From Armillaria gallica (Eukaryota > Basidiomycota > Agaricomycetes > Agaricales > Physalacriaceae), in assembly GCA_037576215.1 (NCBI GenBank), contig JBANDB010000007.1, forward strand, positions 5,611,001 through 5,675,000: 64,000 bases of DNA. The letters are read 5' to 3'. The notes beneath the pieces were generated by a model. That model did not search any database. It saw only the letters and a program-made list of their open reading frames with translations, and had not been told where the DNA came from. Shown here piece after piece: positions 21,644 through 31,292 of the stretch (the first letter of the stretch is position 1; the number at the start of each line of letters is the position of its first letter). The translations under genes and the position numbers were made by a program.

Positions 21644-24600
21644 TTACAAGTAGTTCTTAAAGGATGACAAAAGAATAATCTGAACGCTGATAGCAATGAA
21701 TATGATAATGAGAGACCGCGTACTGATATCATACCGCACAACGGAAACGATCTCTGTCTTGGTTAGGGCCTTGCCAGCCTGTACTTCTTCGATGCTTTCT
21801 GTGGCCACAACCATATTGTGCGGTGCAGAGTCGTGCTCTTGACTCAATATTGTATTGTCTGATATGACTGACACGGACCCCGAGGATTGGGATGTTGTAC
21901 CATTTATCATCCATTCTGTTGCATGTTCCTCAGCAAAACACCTGCTGCGTACTAAGATCTACTCACCTCCTGTGGAAGGGTCAAGAATCTCAAGGAGTGG
22001 CCACCCGAAATACTCGCATACATCAGCACCGTCGCATGCAGGATCGAATCCGTGCTCGGCATTTAACTTGGGTATGGTTGAACGTACCATGTGTGCCGGG
22101 AGCCGCCCCCATTGTTTCTGCACCTCGTGACCTTCGACTTTGACAGTAAAAACATCTTCCTCCTTCAACGAATCCATGCCGCAAACTTGGGAACAAGATA
22201 TGACGGGCCAGGATGTAATTGTATTGGTCTCATAGTCAATGACAGGGGCAGTTATCGACAATGAGAGCGCGTGATGGTATTTGTCTTTTGCGTTGCAGAT
22301 ATGACAGAACTTATTGTCCTCCTCCTCCTCCTTGGAGGAAAATCGAATGTCAAAGTACACATCTAAGTGTGTACCATGCAGTTAGCAGTTGTTTCAAGCT
22401 GAACCAGCTGCCCACCTGCAATGACATATGCTTCAAGATCGTCACCACAATCCCTGGAGCGGAGACATGAGTCTAGCTTGGAAGTTTGCGCAATCCACGA
22501 TTTCACAATCTCATCGGAATCTTCACAGCGTGTATGGATCATAATGAATGGGTTTCTGATAACCTCATCCCACGAAAGCTCAATGGACACCAACCCACTG
22601 ACAGTCAACAATTAGCAGCATCAAAAATCAGTCAACTGAATGACAAACTTGTCAAACGATGGATTAACGACTTCCCTCCATGGCCCTTTTCGCCAAAAAA
22701 TGCCCCACTTCCACCTGGGTGGCCAGGGCTGGGTTCTCCCGACCAAAACTCGGTGTGGTGAAAAGAGATGCTGCCGATCACATAATATACTCCCCGGCGC
22801 ATATGCGGCCTTTTGGTATGGGCTGCTGTAGACAGAGTCGGACTCGTATTGTGGGGGTTGGAGTCGGTGCCGGTTGAAGATTTGAGTCCACTGTATCATG
22901 CCATTGACCAAAGATTTTCTGTGACAAAAGGTAATAGCTTCATAACGATTCTGTAAATCCCCCTTCCGCAAATTTGAAGATGATTTCCATCTGTTGACTT
23001 CACTGTGAAGTGGATTGCCCAATGTGCGTGACCCGATACCATGATGGAGGCTATATTTGCCATCTTCCTGTGTATAGGACAAGTCGAACGGGCCCAGGAA
23101 GTAATGAGTATAGCATAGTAGGTCTCCAAAAATGAGGTTCCCGTAGTTGTTGACATAGACTTGTTCTTCTTCATCATCCTTCAAACCGATTATTACGCAA
23201 AGAAAATCATTTGCGATTTCACTGACCGGGAAGAATACATTGTAAAATCTATCACCTGAATATCTATAGCTTTCCATTGGCAAAACCTCCGAGACCGACT
23301 GTAGAAATGGGTATTGACCTTTGGCCAAGGGTAATTCTTGGGGGACATACCTGTAGATCTTGAAACTGCATGATGATACACCAAGAGGTCAGCCGCTTTA
23401 CTCAAAAACACAAAGAATAGCCTTACCAAATCAAAATAGAATTGTATGAGCCGTGTCGCAGGCAAGTCATGGATATAATGGTTAAAAGGGACTCTTGTTA
23501 TGCCTGCCCACGGGAATTAACGACAGAGGGCACATGAAAGGAGCAACGCCTTACCATGAAGAAGAAATATGATCGCAGGAAGATCAGGTGATCTGCATAC
23601 ACCAAAGATTTGGGGAAGGTTTGGGTGTCTATTGTTGAGAAGGGTGTTGTTCAGTCAGCTACACAGAGACAGCGAGCCGAACCTTTGTTTCATAAAAAAC
23701 TTGAGGGCCTGATCAAGTTGCTAGAATACAGAGCATGTGGACCTTGCCGATGACACAGGGTAGTATACACTCACTTCCATCGCGTCCTCTCTGTCATCAC
23801 CAGAAACTTGATATTTGCGAATAACCTTCCGTGTATCACTGTTTTCAATTGTGCAATAACTGTCTTGGTATCTAACGGTACGGTACTTCGTCAATGAACG
23901 AGTCACTGGTGCGATTATGTGGATGTCGCCTGGAATGATATCCCATACCTGTAGATGTTGAATGACAGGACTGGGATGATTGAAAATCACATGCCGATCC
24001 CTTATAAAGACCCCGTGGTAGAGAACCTTGTAATCTTGCGGATAGATTCTGCATGTCCTCGCTCTGCCGAGCACCCCAGGTGCGTATTTCTTCAATATTG
24101 TCCTTGATGGTTGATGTGATATTCCTCTCCGATGTCTCCACGGAACCAGTCAAAGTGCTGAATCCCGTAGTAACTTCATCATGGACATCAGAGAGTGCTA
24201 GTCGTGTCATGGTCGTCGTACGGATCTGCTGCCCATTCAGGAGTGAACGATAATGATGATAGGGAGCCACCTACCAGAAAGTCTTCTTTAACTGCCTGTA
24301 CTTGTTGTCTGTAAGCACTGATGTCCTCCGAAATCTTCTTGGCCTTCAAAAAACGCCGGATCCCGTGCGGTTTGCCTTCCTTGTTTAACTTTGAAAGTAA
24401 ATCGGTCAGGTATCTGAGAACAAAGGCTTGTAGGAGCCATAGATAGATAATGTTGGTCAACTTACGTCTGAAAATCGAGACAGATATCTTTAAAGCACGA
24501 GGCGCTAGTCGGACCGTGGTCGATGATGGTGTCCCTTACGACGACCAGTGTAGCGACGGTGTTCTCAGCTAATTCTTGCAGATCCTTTCCATTCTTTGCG

Positions 24601-24774
24601 GCGCTCTGCGGCTCTCGTTAGTGTGGAGAACAAGGAAGAATAGAAACATACCTCAATGGTCTCGAGAAAGACTACAACGCACTGGGCCGCACCCTTGATA
24701 AAAGGAAATGGGGCCATCTCGCCTGCTGCAGCAGTCAACTTTGCGATCTTGAGACATGAGTCGATACCAGACAT
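21644..24774 (-). CDS. MLKL-NTD-like / kinase-N-lobe-like / tail-anchored protein (copy 2)
   Basis: Same 13-exon structure as copy 1, giving 837 residues: 24774-24652, 24605-24466, 24413-24275, 24228-23995, 23948-23775, 23720-23683, 23628-23555, 23503-23427, 23365-23351, 23298-22649, 22597-22416, 22362-21967, 21915-21644. All joins keep frame; the length differences in exons 10, 12 and 13 are -3, +6 and -6 nt. Intron 4 starts with GC (GCATGT) where copy 1 has GT; GC-AG introns are spliceable. Domains are as in copy 1: N-terminal helical bundle, kinase-N-lobe-like part with KVIRKYQ and RHPNLPQIFGVCRSPD, an unassigned middle with an FCHICN motif, and the C-terminal anchor SLIIIFIAISVQIILLSSF. 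A TATA box lies 52 bp upstream. Likely functional; the role is unknown and cell death or self-recognition is inference. Confidence 0.75.
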
Positions 24775-24825
24775 GGTGGTGGAACGAGAGAATGTACAGA
24801 CAAGCGCTGCACCGCATATGCACAA

Positions 24826-24834
24826 CTTTATATA
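24826..24834 (-). promoter_or_regulatory. TATA box of the MLKL-like gene, copy 2
   Basis: The minus strand reads TATATAAAG about 52 bp before the start codon at 24,774. Confidence 0.55.
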
Positions 24835-25024
24835 CCATCGCGGCACCAATACACGGCACATGATTGAAGCTGTTGTAAGGAGTTGTAAAAACGGCATGAG
24901 CCTTCCCGCTGCACAGGAACATGGCAAAGATGATATCTGCTATCATTCGAGTGCCCCTGCTGTAAGCAAGGCGATGTCGTCTATATATCAAACTTTCATG
25001 GGTGAACCTGTGCCCGAGGAATAA

Positions 25025-25695
25025 GCACCTGGCATCGGGTGACTTGAGTCTATGCCTACCGGAATCGTCAGCCCTCCGCACTGTCCGTGCAAATCCATGA
25101 CAGCACCACATCATCCTTGGGCCTAGTCTATTTGAGTCCCGTAGATAGGCAATTTCCTTTTCGCCATCGTAATCCTGCTGTATGCCTCGATTCTGCTATT
25201 AATTAGCTGTGGTCCCGAATCTGATACTATGATCGCCCAACATCCTTCAGCCTTGTATGTTCATTCTTTGTTCTGGCTTTGAGATGGCAACCGAAAGATA
25301 TACAGCTGGTATATTGAAGGCAATACAAATAGGATCAGCCCGCGTTTACGTATGTCCAGACACTGTTGATATCAACGGAGGATATAGCTCGAGCAGTGTT
25401 AACTCACGTGTGAATTGTGATGCTTCACAGAAAACTTGGTAGCGACCGATACTCATCTCGCCAGGTATCACCTCGCTCAACACGTACAAGTGTAAGCTAT
25501 GCGATAATGATGTAAGACCTCGTCCAAAACTACCCGGTTTAGAACATCAAACCGTCAAAATAGACGCCTGTCAGATCTGTAAGTAGATTGTATCAGAACA
25601 GAATCAGAGCACGAATCCCGACAGAAATATGCTGTAGAAGCCGAATGCTCAAAAAACGGATCCGTAATTCCTGGGTTCGTTGTGGAGTGCGCCGT
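25025..25695. other. Duplicated non-coding segment
   Basis: Counterpart of 7,980-8,545. Frames are not conserved and no gene is supported. Confidence 0.45.
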
Positions 25696-25697
25696 CT

Positions 25698-26163
25698 TCA
25701 AGACACGAGAGGAAATATCTCCATCAGCAACAGATCTCCGGCAACGCCGTTTACGTAGGCGAGGAAAACGGCAGTGTTGTGCTTCTTGCTTTCGATGTCA
25801 AAGCTTTGGGTTTCCCGCGGTACTGGAAATGTGAAGGGAAGGTTGGAGGGTAGAGAAAAGTGTTTCTTGTACGTGCTGAGGGTTGTCATTACACCTCCTT
25901 CGTGAATGGAGTAGATGGCGCAAGTGATGGTGGTAGTCAAACAGTAGAACCGTCCGGACCGAATGCCAAATGCGGGCTTCAAGTCACAATTTGTCATTTC
26001 CTTTTCACTAGATTTTACCCTGCCATTCGTGCTCGATTGTGGACATGCTTCGAATGTTATCAGATGGTATAACGTGTCGGCCCTTGAGCTGTGAGCAGAG
26101 CGGGGGATCAGGGCGAGGACGGTCAACAGAGCAGCTACGGAAAGATATGGTGCAACATGTCAT
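25698..26163 (-). pseudogene. Small secreted-protein relic (copy 2)
   Basis: Starting at 26,163 the minus strand reads MTCCTIS and then shifts frame. In the neighbouring frame the rest of the signal peptide (TVLALIPRSAHSSRADTLYH) continues openly to a stop at 25,698, through FSLPSNLPFTFPVP and FLAYVNGVAGDLLLMEIF. One extra base relative to copy 1 explains the shift. The product is unknown, about 150 residues. Confidence 0.4.
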
Positions 26164-28284
26164 TCCTTTTCCACGGACGGACTTGACGAGATGGCGGAGA
26201 GAGTAAAAGGTACGTTGGACGTTACTAAACATGTGACGCGTAGTATGTAAGAGACTGAACAACGGCAGCTGAGAACAGCGTTCATTCATAACACGCTTCT
26301 CCACCTGGATTCGACTGTAAATGAGCTTCATCGGAAAGTGGCAGCGGAGTTGAGTACCTCCAGGGAGGGCACAGTGGGACGAGGCAGGTGTGTATACATT
26401 GGAATGACAGAAAGTCGACGCTGCAACCTCTTGCGCTGTCTTTATCATTTTCTGACTGAAAGCGGATACGAATCCGCCCATGTCACGATAGGAGGCACCC
26501 CCGAACCCGTGCCAAGGCGATGTGATTGGACAGTCTAATAATGGCCGGCGAGCAGTCGTTGTGGCAGGCATTAAGGTTTTCCGTCCATTTCACTGGGTGT
26601 CGCACGCTCCAAAAGGAGAAAAAGAATAAAAAAAGAAAGATTTCGGACCAAATTCGCGCCCCACAATTGGTGACCCCGATTTGGCGATTCAACAGCCTTG
26701 CGGCCTCCACCAAATGTTGGGAACGCCTCCATTTTGGTGTATACAAATTTACAGATGTCACATCATCCTGCAGCCATTGAACTATCACCTCGTAAGTCTT
26801 CTGCACGGACTGCACCACCGGAAAAATGCATTTGAAGCACATTTTTTGATCCAGAGGGCTCACATACGATGCAGCTGCAGGCGGTGTTACATTCCATCAA
26901 TGATAGCCCTTGGGAGCCTTGGGCGGCAAAATATGGCAAAGTGCTGGGGGTGTATTTGTAACGGAAGTACAATTTAAATTTTCTAAGTAGACTTTGACTC
27001 TTTTTGAGTCCCAATTGTACACTTTCTGTGGGGAAAACCTTGATTTCATGCATTTAATGCGTAGTTCCTCTGTTGTTTTCCTCCGAAATGCCACAAATTT
27101 GTAAGAGAGGGGACTATAATACCAAAGACTAGCTGGTCTCAGTGAATAACGGGTTAGTAAATGTATTTTGTATGACAGAGATTGAAAATTGTGCACCAAA
27201 GGAAGATATGAGTGTACAGATTGAATTTCTGGAATTAAACTATGCATGTAGAAACAAAATACGGGTAGGGAGCAACAGCGAGAAACGTCGCAGCAGATAA
27301 CTCCGGGCTGATGGCAGATAACATAGGGGCTATTGGCAGATAACATTGGCAGGGATTTACCCTTTTCATGATTATCCATTTACACACCTGGTTTTTCGTT
27401 CCCATACTTTACTATACTATAAACCACATTCTATTCGTCCTATCTACAGAGGATCCTGAGTAAAGGTGAAGAAATGGACCCATGAAAAATCTGCGAAATC
27501 GTGGGATACTGCTGCCCAATATGGGCATGGCAGATAACTGGCAGGTAACATGGCGTGGGAACCCAGCAGAACCGGCGGTAAACCGGCATTAATGCCCTTC
27601 TATTTAATTAACAGACTGCCATAGGAGTGCCGTCGTAATGTAATATTCAGTACAACTGCAAGTAGGTGCTAATTAATAATTTGTACTGTAGTCCCTCCCA
27701 CCTCTAGCACAGGATCCCGCTGTTTGGCGCGCCATCCCTTTTCCTTCTGTTCTAAATTTATCTCGACTTCTTTTTTCCCCGATTTCTTGTGCCTCTGGTA
27801 CTTCTTGGTTCTTCCGCGGATTTGCTGTCCCTGAGGATATCTATTTTTATATCATCATCGTTGTCCATCGCTTGGGACCCATCGATTACATGTTCTGGGT
27901 TCAGGACATGTTAGTGATATGTTTTCTGTCGTATGTTTTCGATTTTTTCGCTTCCAGCTTTTGCCTAATGATTGCATATCTTGATCGATCCAATATGTCT
28001 GTCTTCCGTACTTTCTATCTGCTCCAGAACGATTTCGGCTGCTGTATTTGTTCAGAAAAAAAAGCAATGGTTGATTTTGTGTGCTACAGATGGGTACGTC
28101 ACACATAAAATTAAACACATGCTATCAAGTAACTACTAAACCACAACGAGTAGTCAAATGAATCAATATTCCATTATTTTCGATGGATGCGTGAGCAACG
28201 TCTCTGGATGTACTGCTGATGGCTATCTGGAAGATCGGACCGGATGCTGGACTCAACGAGAATGCCTCTCGAAACATTGTTTCT
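26164..28284. other. Gene-poor stretch left of the chromovirus
   Basis: 26,164-26,540 is the end of duplication A. Near 26,655-26,690 the phrase AATTGGTGACCCCGA resembles the leader of some LTR retroelements, but no element body follows. Four copies of a short motif (GGCAGATAAC or AGCAGATAAC) lie at 27,290-27,345 and 27,529. No gene is supported. Confidence 0.4.
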
Positions 28285-28289
28285 ACTTA
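28285..28289 (+). repeat. Target-site duplication ACTTA, left
   Basis: ACTTA directly precedes the left LTR; the same five bases follow the right LTR at 37,505-37,509. Five bp is normal for Ty3/gypsy integrases. Confidence 0.95.
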
Positions 28290-28765
28290 TGTTACGATTT
28301 ATTCATTTTTTCCACATTTTATCTTATCTTCGACAGATAAGATAAGATGACTCACCATGTTCCTAGATCCGCGACTCCCGGGGAGTCTTCATAAAACTTC
28401 ACATCGCTAACACGTCACACTCGGTCGACGTGTACGCGATACGCACTCAAGACGACTTAACACGTCTTGAGCACGTCTTATTCTCGGCTATCGTGTACTT
28501 GGCTTATTCACTTTCTAACACGGTAGCCTCACTTTAGTACCTTTTATGGATCCTAACTTTAGTATATAAGTAGCTTACTCAAAGCCTGTATTTCCCTAGC
28601 TTTGAGCTAAAGTTTATTCATACCGAATACTCCCTATTCTCACACTTCGCTAAGAGCTCCTAAAGTGAGTCTTGGGCACCAATCATCCACAAGGGCTAGA
28701 CGGTGACTGTACGAACGCGATACAGCCGATCTATTTCACCTTTTGGTTGGAGTTCGGGTCTTACA
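28290..28765 (+). repeat. 5' LTR
   Basis: 476 bp, beginning TGTTACG and ending TTACA. It holds the TATA box (TATATAAG, 28,563-28,570). A 10-bp perfect palindrome with a 5-nt loop (TATCTTATCT / AGATAAGATA, 28,320-28,344) contains GATA-factor-type sites. It differs from the 3' LTR by T/C in the CACATTTTATC stretch and in CCTTTTATGG. Confidence 0.95.
28563..28610 (+). promoter_or_regulatory. LTR promoter and predicted transcript start
   Basis: TATATAAG at 28,563 is 34 bp before TAGCTTTGAGCTAA (28,597-28,610). That 14-mer is the exact reverse complement of the PBS, which fits a transcript whose 5' end primes its own reverse transcription. Confidence 0.6.
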
Positions 28766-28766
28766 A

Positions 28767-28780
28767 TTAGCTCAAAGCTA
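28767..28780 (+). other. Primer-binding site, self-priming type
   Basis: TTAGCTCAAAGCTA lies one base after the 5' LTR. It does not start with TGG, as a tRNA-primed PBS would. It is the reverse complement of 28,597-28,610 in the LTR. Confidence 0.65.
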
Positions 28781-28810
28781 CTTTACTGATTCTGCATCAG
28801 AACCCAGTCC

Positions 28811-29839
28811 ATGGAGAACGACGATGCTCGGATTATAGCAATCGCACTAGGAATACCAAGCGCCACTCTCGTCTCCGTCGCCCTCATTCTTGCAGTCAGG
28901 TTCCGCTATAGGACAAGACAACTACGGCTCCGACGACAAGAAGAGGAGCACCGAATCACCCCCTCAGTCATTACAGATAACACAAATGGCATCCCGCTCG
29001 AGCAGCAGCCACCCCGACTCTTCACACCCATACCGCGACAACCGATCCCAATCCACCAGTTCGCTAGGGCAGGAGTCAACAACACGGAGTCGGAGGACGT
29101 TTCTGAGCAGGTTCCTCCCGTCATCCCGGAGGGACAACCTGCTACCCCTCCCAGAAGGGGCCCGTCCGATATCAACATCTCCACCGAGCATCCCGCTGCC
29201 TACTATGCCGCGTTTGTCCCTCGAACTCCCTCACCCGACACGAACACCGGAGTCACCACCAGTAGAAGGCGACCTAACCTGGGCCGCAACAGGAGACCCG
29301 ACGTCCCAGCAGCCAATCATGAGCCGGGAACTGGTAGGCACCCGGATACGCCACCCACAGCCGACATTACCGCCGCAGAGTTCTGGGATAATTACGACAT
29401 CCCATACAGCGCCTTCTTCCCGACACGCAACGCCCCATCACCCGAGTACCGAGTACCCATCGGAAGGTATGGAGTTACCCTTACCACGTGGGACGTCCCT
29501 GTACGGCCAAGAGAGTCGACACTCGAGCCTGTACACGTCGAGGAACCAGTCGCCGGACCCTCTAACCCCGCACCACCAAGGCGAAGCGGTTGGCGAGCAC
29601 AGCCAAGAAGGTCTGGCAACCGCCCCCCCCGTGCAAGTGCTTGGGAGCGACTCGCCAACTCACTCCGAAACCAGCCACAGCAGGAGCTCGAGGTCAGCGA
29701 CTCGTCCACCGTCGCTAACCCGCGACCACCACGTCCCGCTACCCCGTTCCGAATCACGATCGACGGAACCCCCGAGTCGGCCTCCGAGCAGACGCGCAAC
29801 AACAGCCCCTACTACCCCAGTGATGACGACGCTAATTGA
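28811..29839 (+). CDS. Overlapping ORF with N-terminal membrane segment (retrotransposon)
   Basis: The first ATG after the PBS opens 342 codons. Residues about 8-30 (IIAIALGIPSATLVSVALIL and on) form one hydrophobic segment, followed by an Arg-rich stretch and a long Pro/Ser/Arg-rich part. It overlaps the gag frame over about 850-950 nt, in the other frame. Possible explanations are a separate accessory protein, an N-terminal extension of Gag reached by a +1 shift, or a chance opening caused by the proline/arginine-rich composition of both frames. Gag's own first in-frame ATG (28,986) lies 175 nt downstream. No similarity is recognised. Confidence 0.45.
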   Translation: MENDDARIIAIALGIPSATLVSVALILAVRFRYRTRQLRLRRQEEEHRITPSVITDNTNGIPLEQQPPRLFTPIPRQPIPIHQFARAGVNNTESEDVSEQVPPVIPEGQPATPPRRGPSDINISTEHPAAYYAAFVPRTPSPDTNTGVTTSRRRPNLGRNRRPDVPAANHEPGTGRHPDTPPTADITAAEFWDNYDIPYSAFFPTRNAPSPEYRVPIGRYGVTLTTWDVPVRPRESTLEPVHVEEPVAGPSNPAPPRRSGWRAQPRRSGNRPPRASAWERLANSLRNQPQQELEVSDSSTVANPRPPRPATPFRITIDGTPESASEQTRNNSPYYPSDDDAN

Positions 29840-31292
29840 CGCCATTAATTTTTATAACCAAACAGACGATGATCCCACAGTCCCTACTCCCGCTATATTA
29901 AGGCAAGCAACCTTTTTGAACATTTATAACTATTTTGCCTTCGAGTTACCGTTTTCCCGGATATGGGGTGGGACCCCAGCCGGGAATGATTATTTTATGA
30001 AGAAGAACCGAGGACTGCCGGCAGACGAAATCCTTCAATATGAGGCGGAGCGGAATGCTCGCGCCTTATGGAATAGTGTCCACCCGGATGCCATAATCGA
30101 GGAATGGCCCGATTATGAAGAAGCCGCACTAGAAATGGAGGTCCAGGAACCCATGCCAGATGAGCCCCCAGTAGCGCCTCCCCGAGTCACTAATACCTTT
30201 GCCTATGCAACAAGAATGGCGGCACCAGGAACGTATACACCCGGGTACCTACCATTCGCCGGGGCTAATGGAGCTGGTGGAGGCGGTGGAGGCGGCGGGC
30301 AACCTGCACAGCCACCTCCCGCACCACCAGTACGGGTAATGCTCCCACGATTCCCAGCCCCGCCAAACATGCCAGATCCACCCATACCTTGGGAATTGCA
30401 AGCTGGAGCGGTAGCCCCCTACGACGACTTCAAGCCAAAAATACTAAAGGAAGTCGACGATTTCTCAGGGGACTCAGACGACATCGCCCGCTTCTTCCTA
30501 AAGTGCGAGCTACACTTCGAGGTCTTTAACCGGCATTTCCGCCAACACCCGCACCGAGTTGTCTTCTGTGTTTCTCGACTCGCAGGAGAAGCCGAGAGGT
30601 GGTGGCAGTTATGTGCCAGAATCATAGGAAAGACAGCAGAAGGCGAACAAAAGTATCCAACCTACGATGAGTTCCAGACAGAGCTCAACAACAGGTTTTG
30701 GAAGGATGCTGACTCGCAGATCAAGTACGCGCAGTGGGAAAAGCTGAAGCAGTCGGAGCACAAAGACGGCGACCAGTTCTTCCAGCTATTCGAAGAGCTA
30801 GCCTACTTTGCCGGGGTACGAAACAACGATCAGGTAATGCTCCACCAGATCAAGAAGGCCGCCCGTCAAACGAGCAAAAATACGATATACTCATCAGACG
30901 GTGATGTGCCGATCGACTACCCCGCATGGAAAGCTCGTCTCCTCCGGATAGATCTTAATTGGCGCCTCAAGCAGGCAGAGACGACAGGAACGCCACGACC
31001 ACAGTTTCAGAAGACAACCGCGCCTGTACAGGGCGGTCAAACCAGGGCCCCTGCACCAACGGCTAGACCGATAACAGGGACAACTTACAGAGGACGCGGA
31101 CAGCCAATGAACATCGACGCCGCCACGGCAGACACGGTATGCTTTGGATGTGGCAAAAAGGGCCACTTCAAGCGAGACTGTCGTCATACCGCGCCCCAGA
31201 CCCGAGCTGAGTCTTTGCGACGCGCGAATACTTACTGGGACAGGAAGGAAGGCCTCTCAACGATTGAGGAGGCAAAAGAAAGCGCCGTCTAG
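28986..31292 (+). CDS. gag: Gag polyprotein of the chromovirus
   Basis: First ATG in this frame at 28,986; the frame itself is open further upstream, from about 28,890. The first 300 residues are Ser/Pro-rich. From about 30,430 to 30,970 the sequence matches the retrotransposon Gag capsid domain (FSGDSDDIARFFLKCELHF, EAERWWQLCAR, YDEFQTELNNRFW). A zinc knuckle C-F-G-C-G-K-K-G-H-F-K-R-D-C lies at 31,140-31,181. Gag forms the particle and binds the RNA. The stop TAG is at 31,290. The unusually long disordered N-terminus overlaps a second long ORF. Confidence 0.85.
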   Translation: MASRSSSSHPDSSHPYRDNRSQSTSSLGQESTTRSRRTFLSRFLPSSRRDNLLPLPEGARPISTSPPSIPLPTMPRLSLELPHPTRTPESPPVEGDLTWAATGDPTSQQPIMSRELVGTRIRHPQPTLPPQSSGIITTSHTAPSSRHATPHHPSTEYPSEGMELPLPRGTSLYGQESRHSSLYTSRNQSPDPLTPHHQGEAVGEHSQEGLATAPPVQVLGSDSPTHSETSHSRSSRSATRPPSLTRDHHVPLPRSESRSTEPPSRPPSRRATTAPTTPVMTTLIDAINFYNQTDDDPTVPTPAILRQATFLNIYNYFAFELPFSRIWGGTPAGNDYFMKKNRGLPADEILQYEAERNARALWNSVHPDAIIEEWPDYEEAALEMEVQEPMPDEPPVAPPRVTNTFAYATRMAAPGTYTPGYLPFAGANGAGGGGGGGGQPAQPPPAPPVRVMLPRFPAPPNMPDPPIPWELQAGAVAPYDDFKPKILKEVDDFSGDSDDIARFFLKCELHFEVFNRHFRQHPHRVVFCVSRLAGEAERWWQLCARIIGKTAEGEQKYPTYDEFQTELNNRFWKDADSQIKYAQWEKLKQSEHKDGDQFFQLFEELAYFAGVRNNDQVMLHQIKKAARQTSKNTIYSSDGDVPIDYPAWKARLLRIDLNWRLKQAETTGTPRPQFQKTTAPVQGGQTRAPAPTARPITGTTYRGRGQPMNIDAATADTVCFGCGKKGHFKRDCRHTAPQTRAESLRRANTYWDRKEGLSTIEEAKESAV

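Larger units (their letters stand above)
18550..26540 (+). repeat. Segmental duplication A, copy 2
   Basis: Direct copy of 1,640-9,320 (see that entry). Gene order and strand are the same. It differs by replacement of the kinase 5'-end fragment with a GGA-rich stretch at about 21,020-21,540. Confidence 0.85.

Noticed and set aside
26640..26700. Second LTR retroelement based on AATTGGTGACC-like leader
   Set aside because: No LTR, gag or pol was found beside it; a short phrase match is not enough.
28811..29839. Envelope gene of an errantivirus-type element
   Set aside because: It lies before pol, overlaps gag, and has one N-terminal hydrophobic segment but no second membrane anchor, cleavage site or cysteine pattern.
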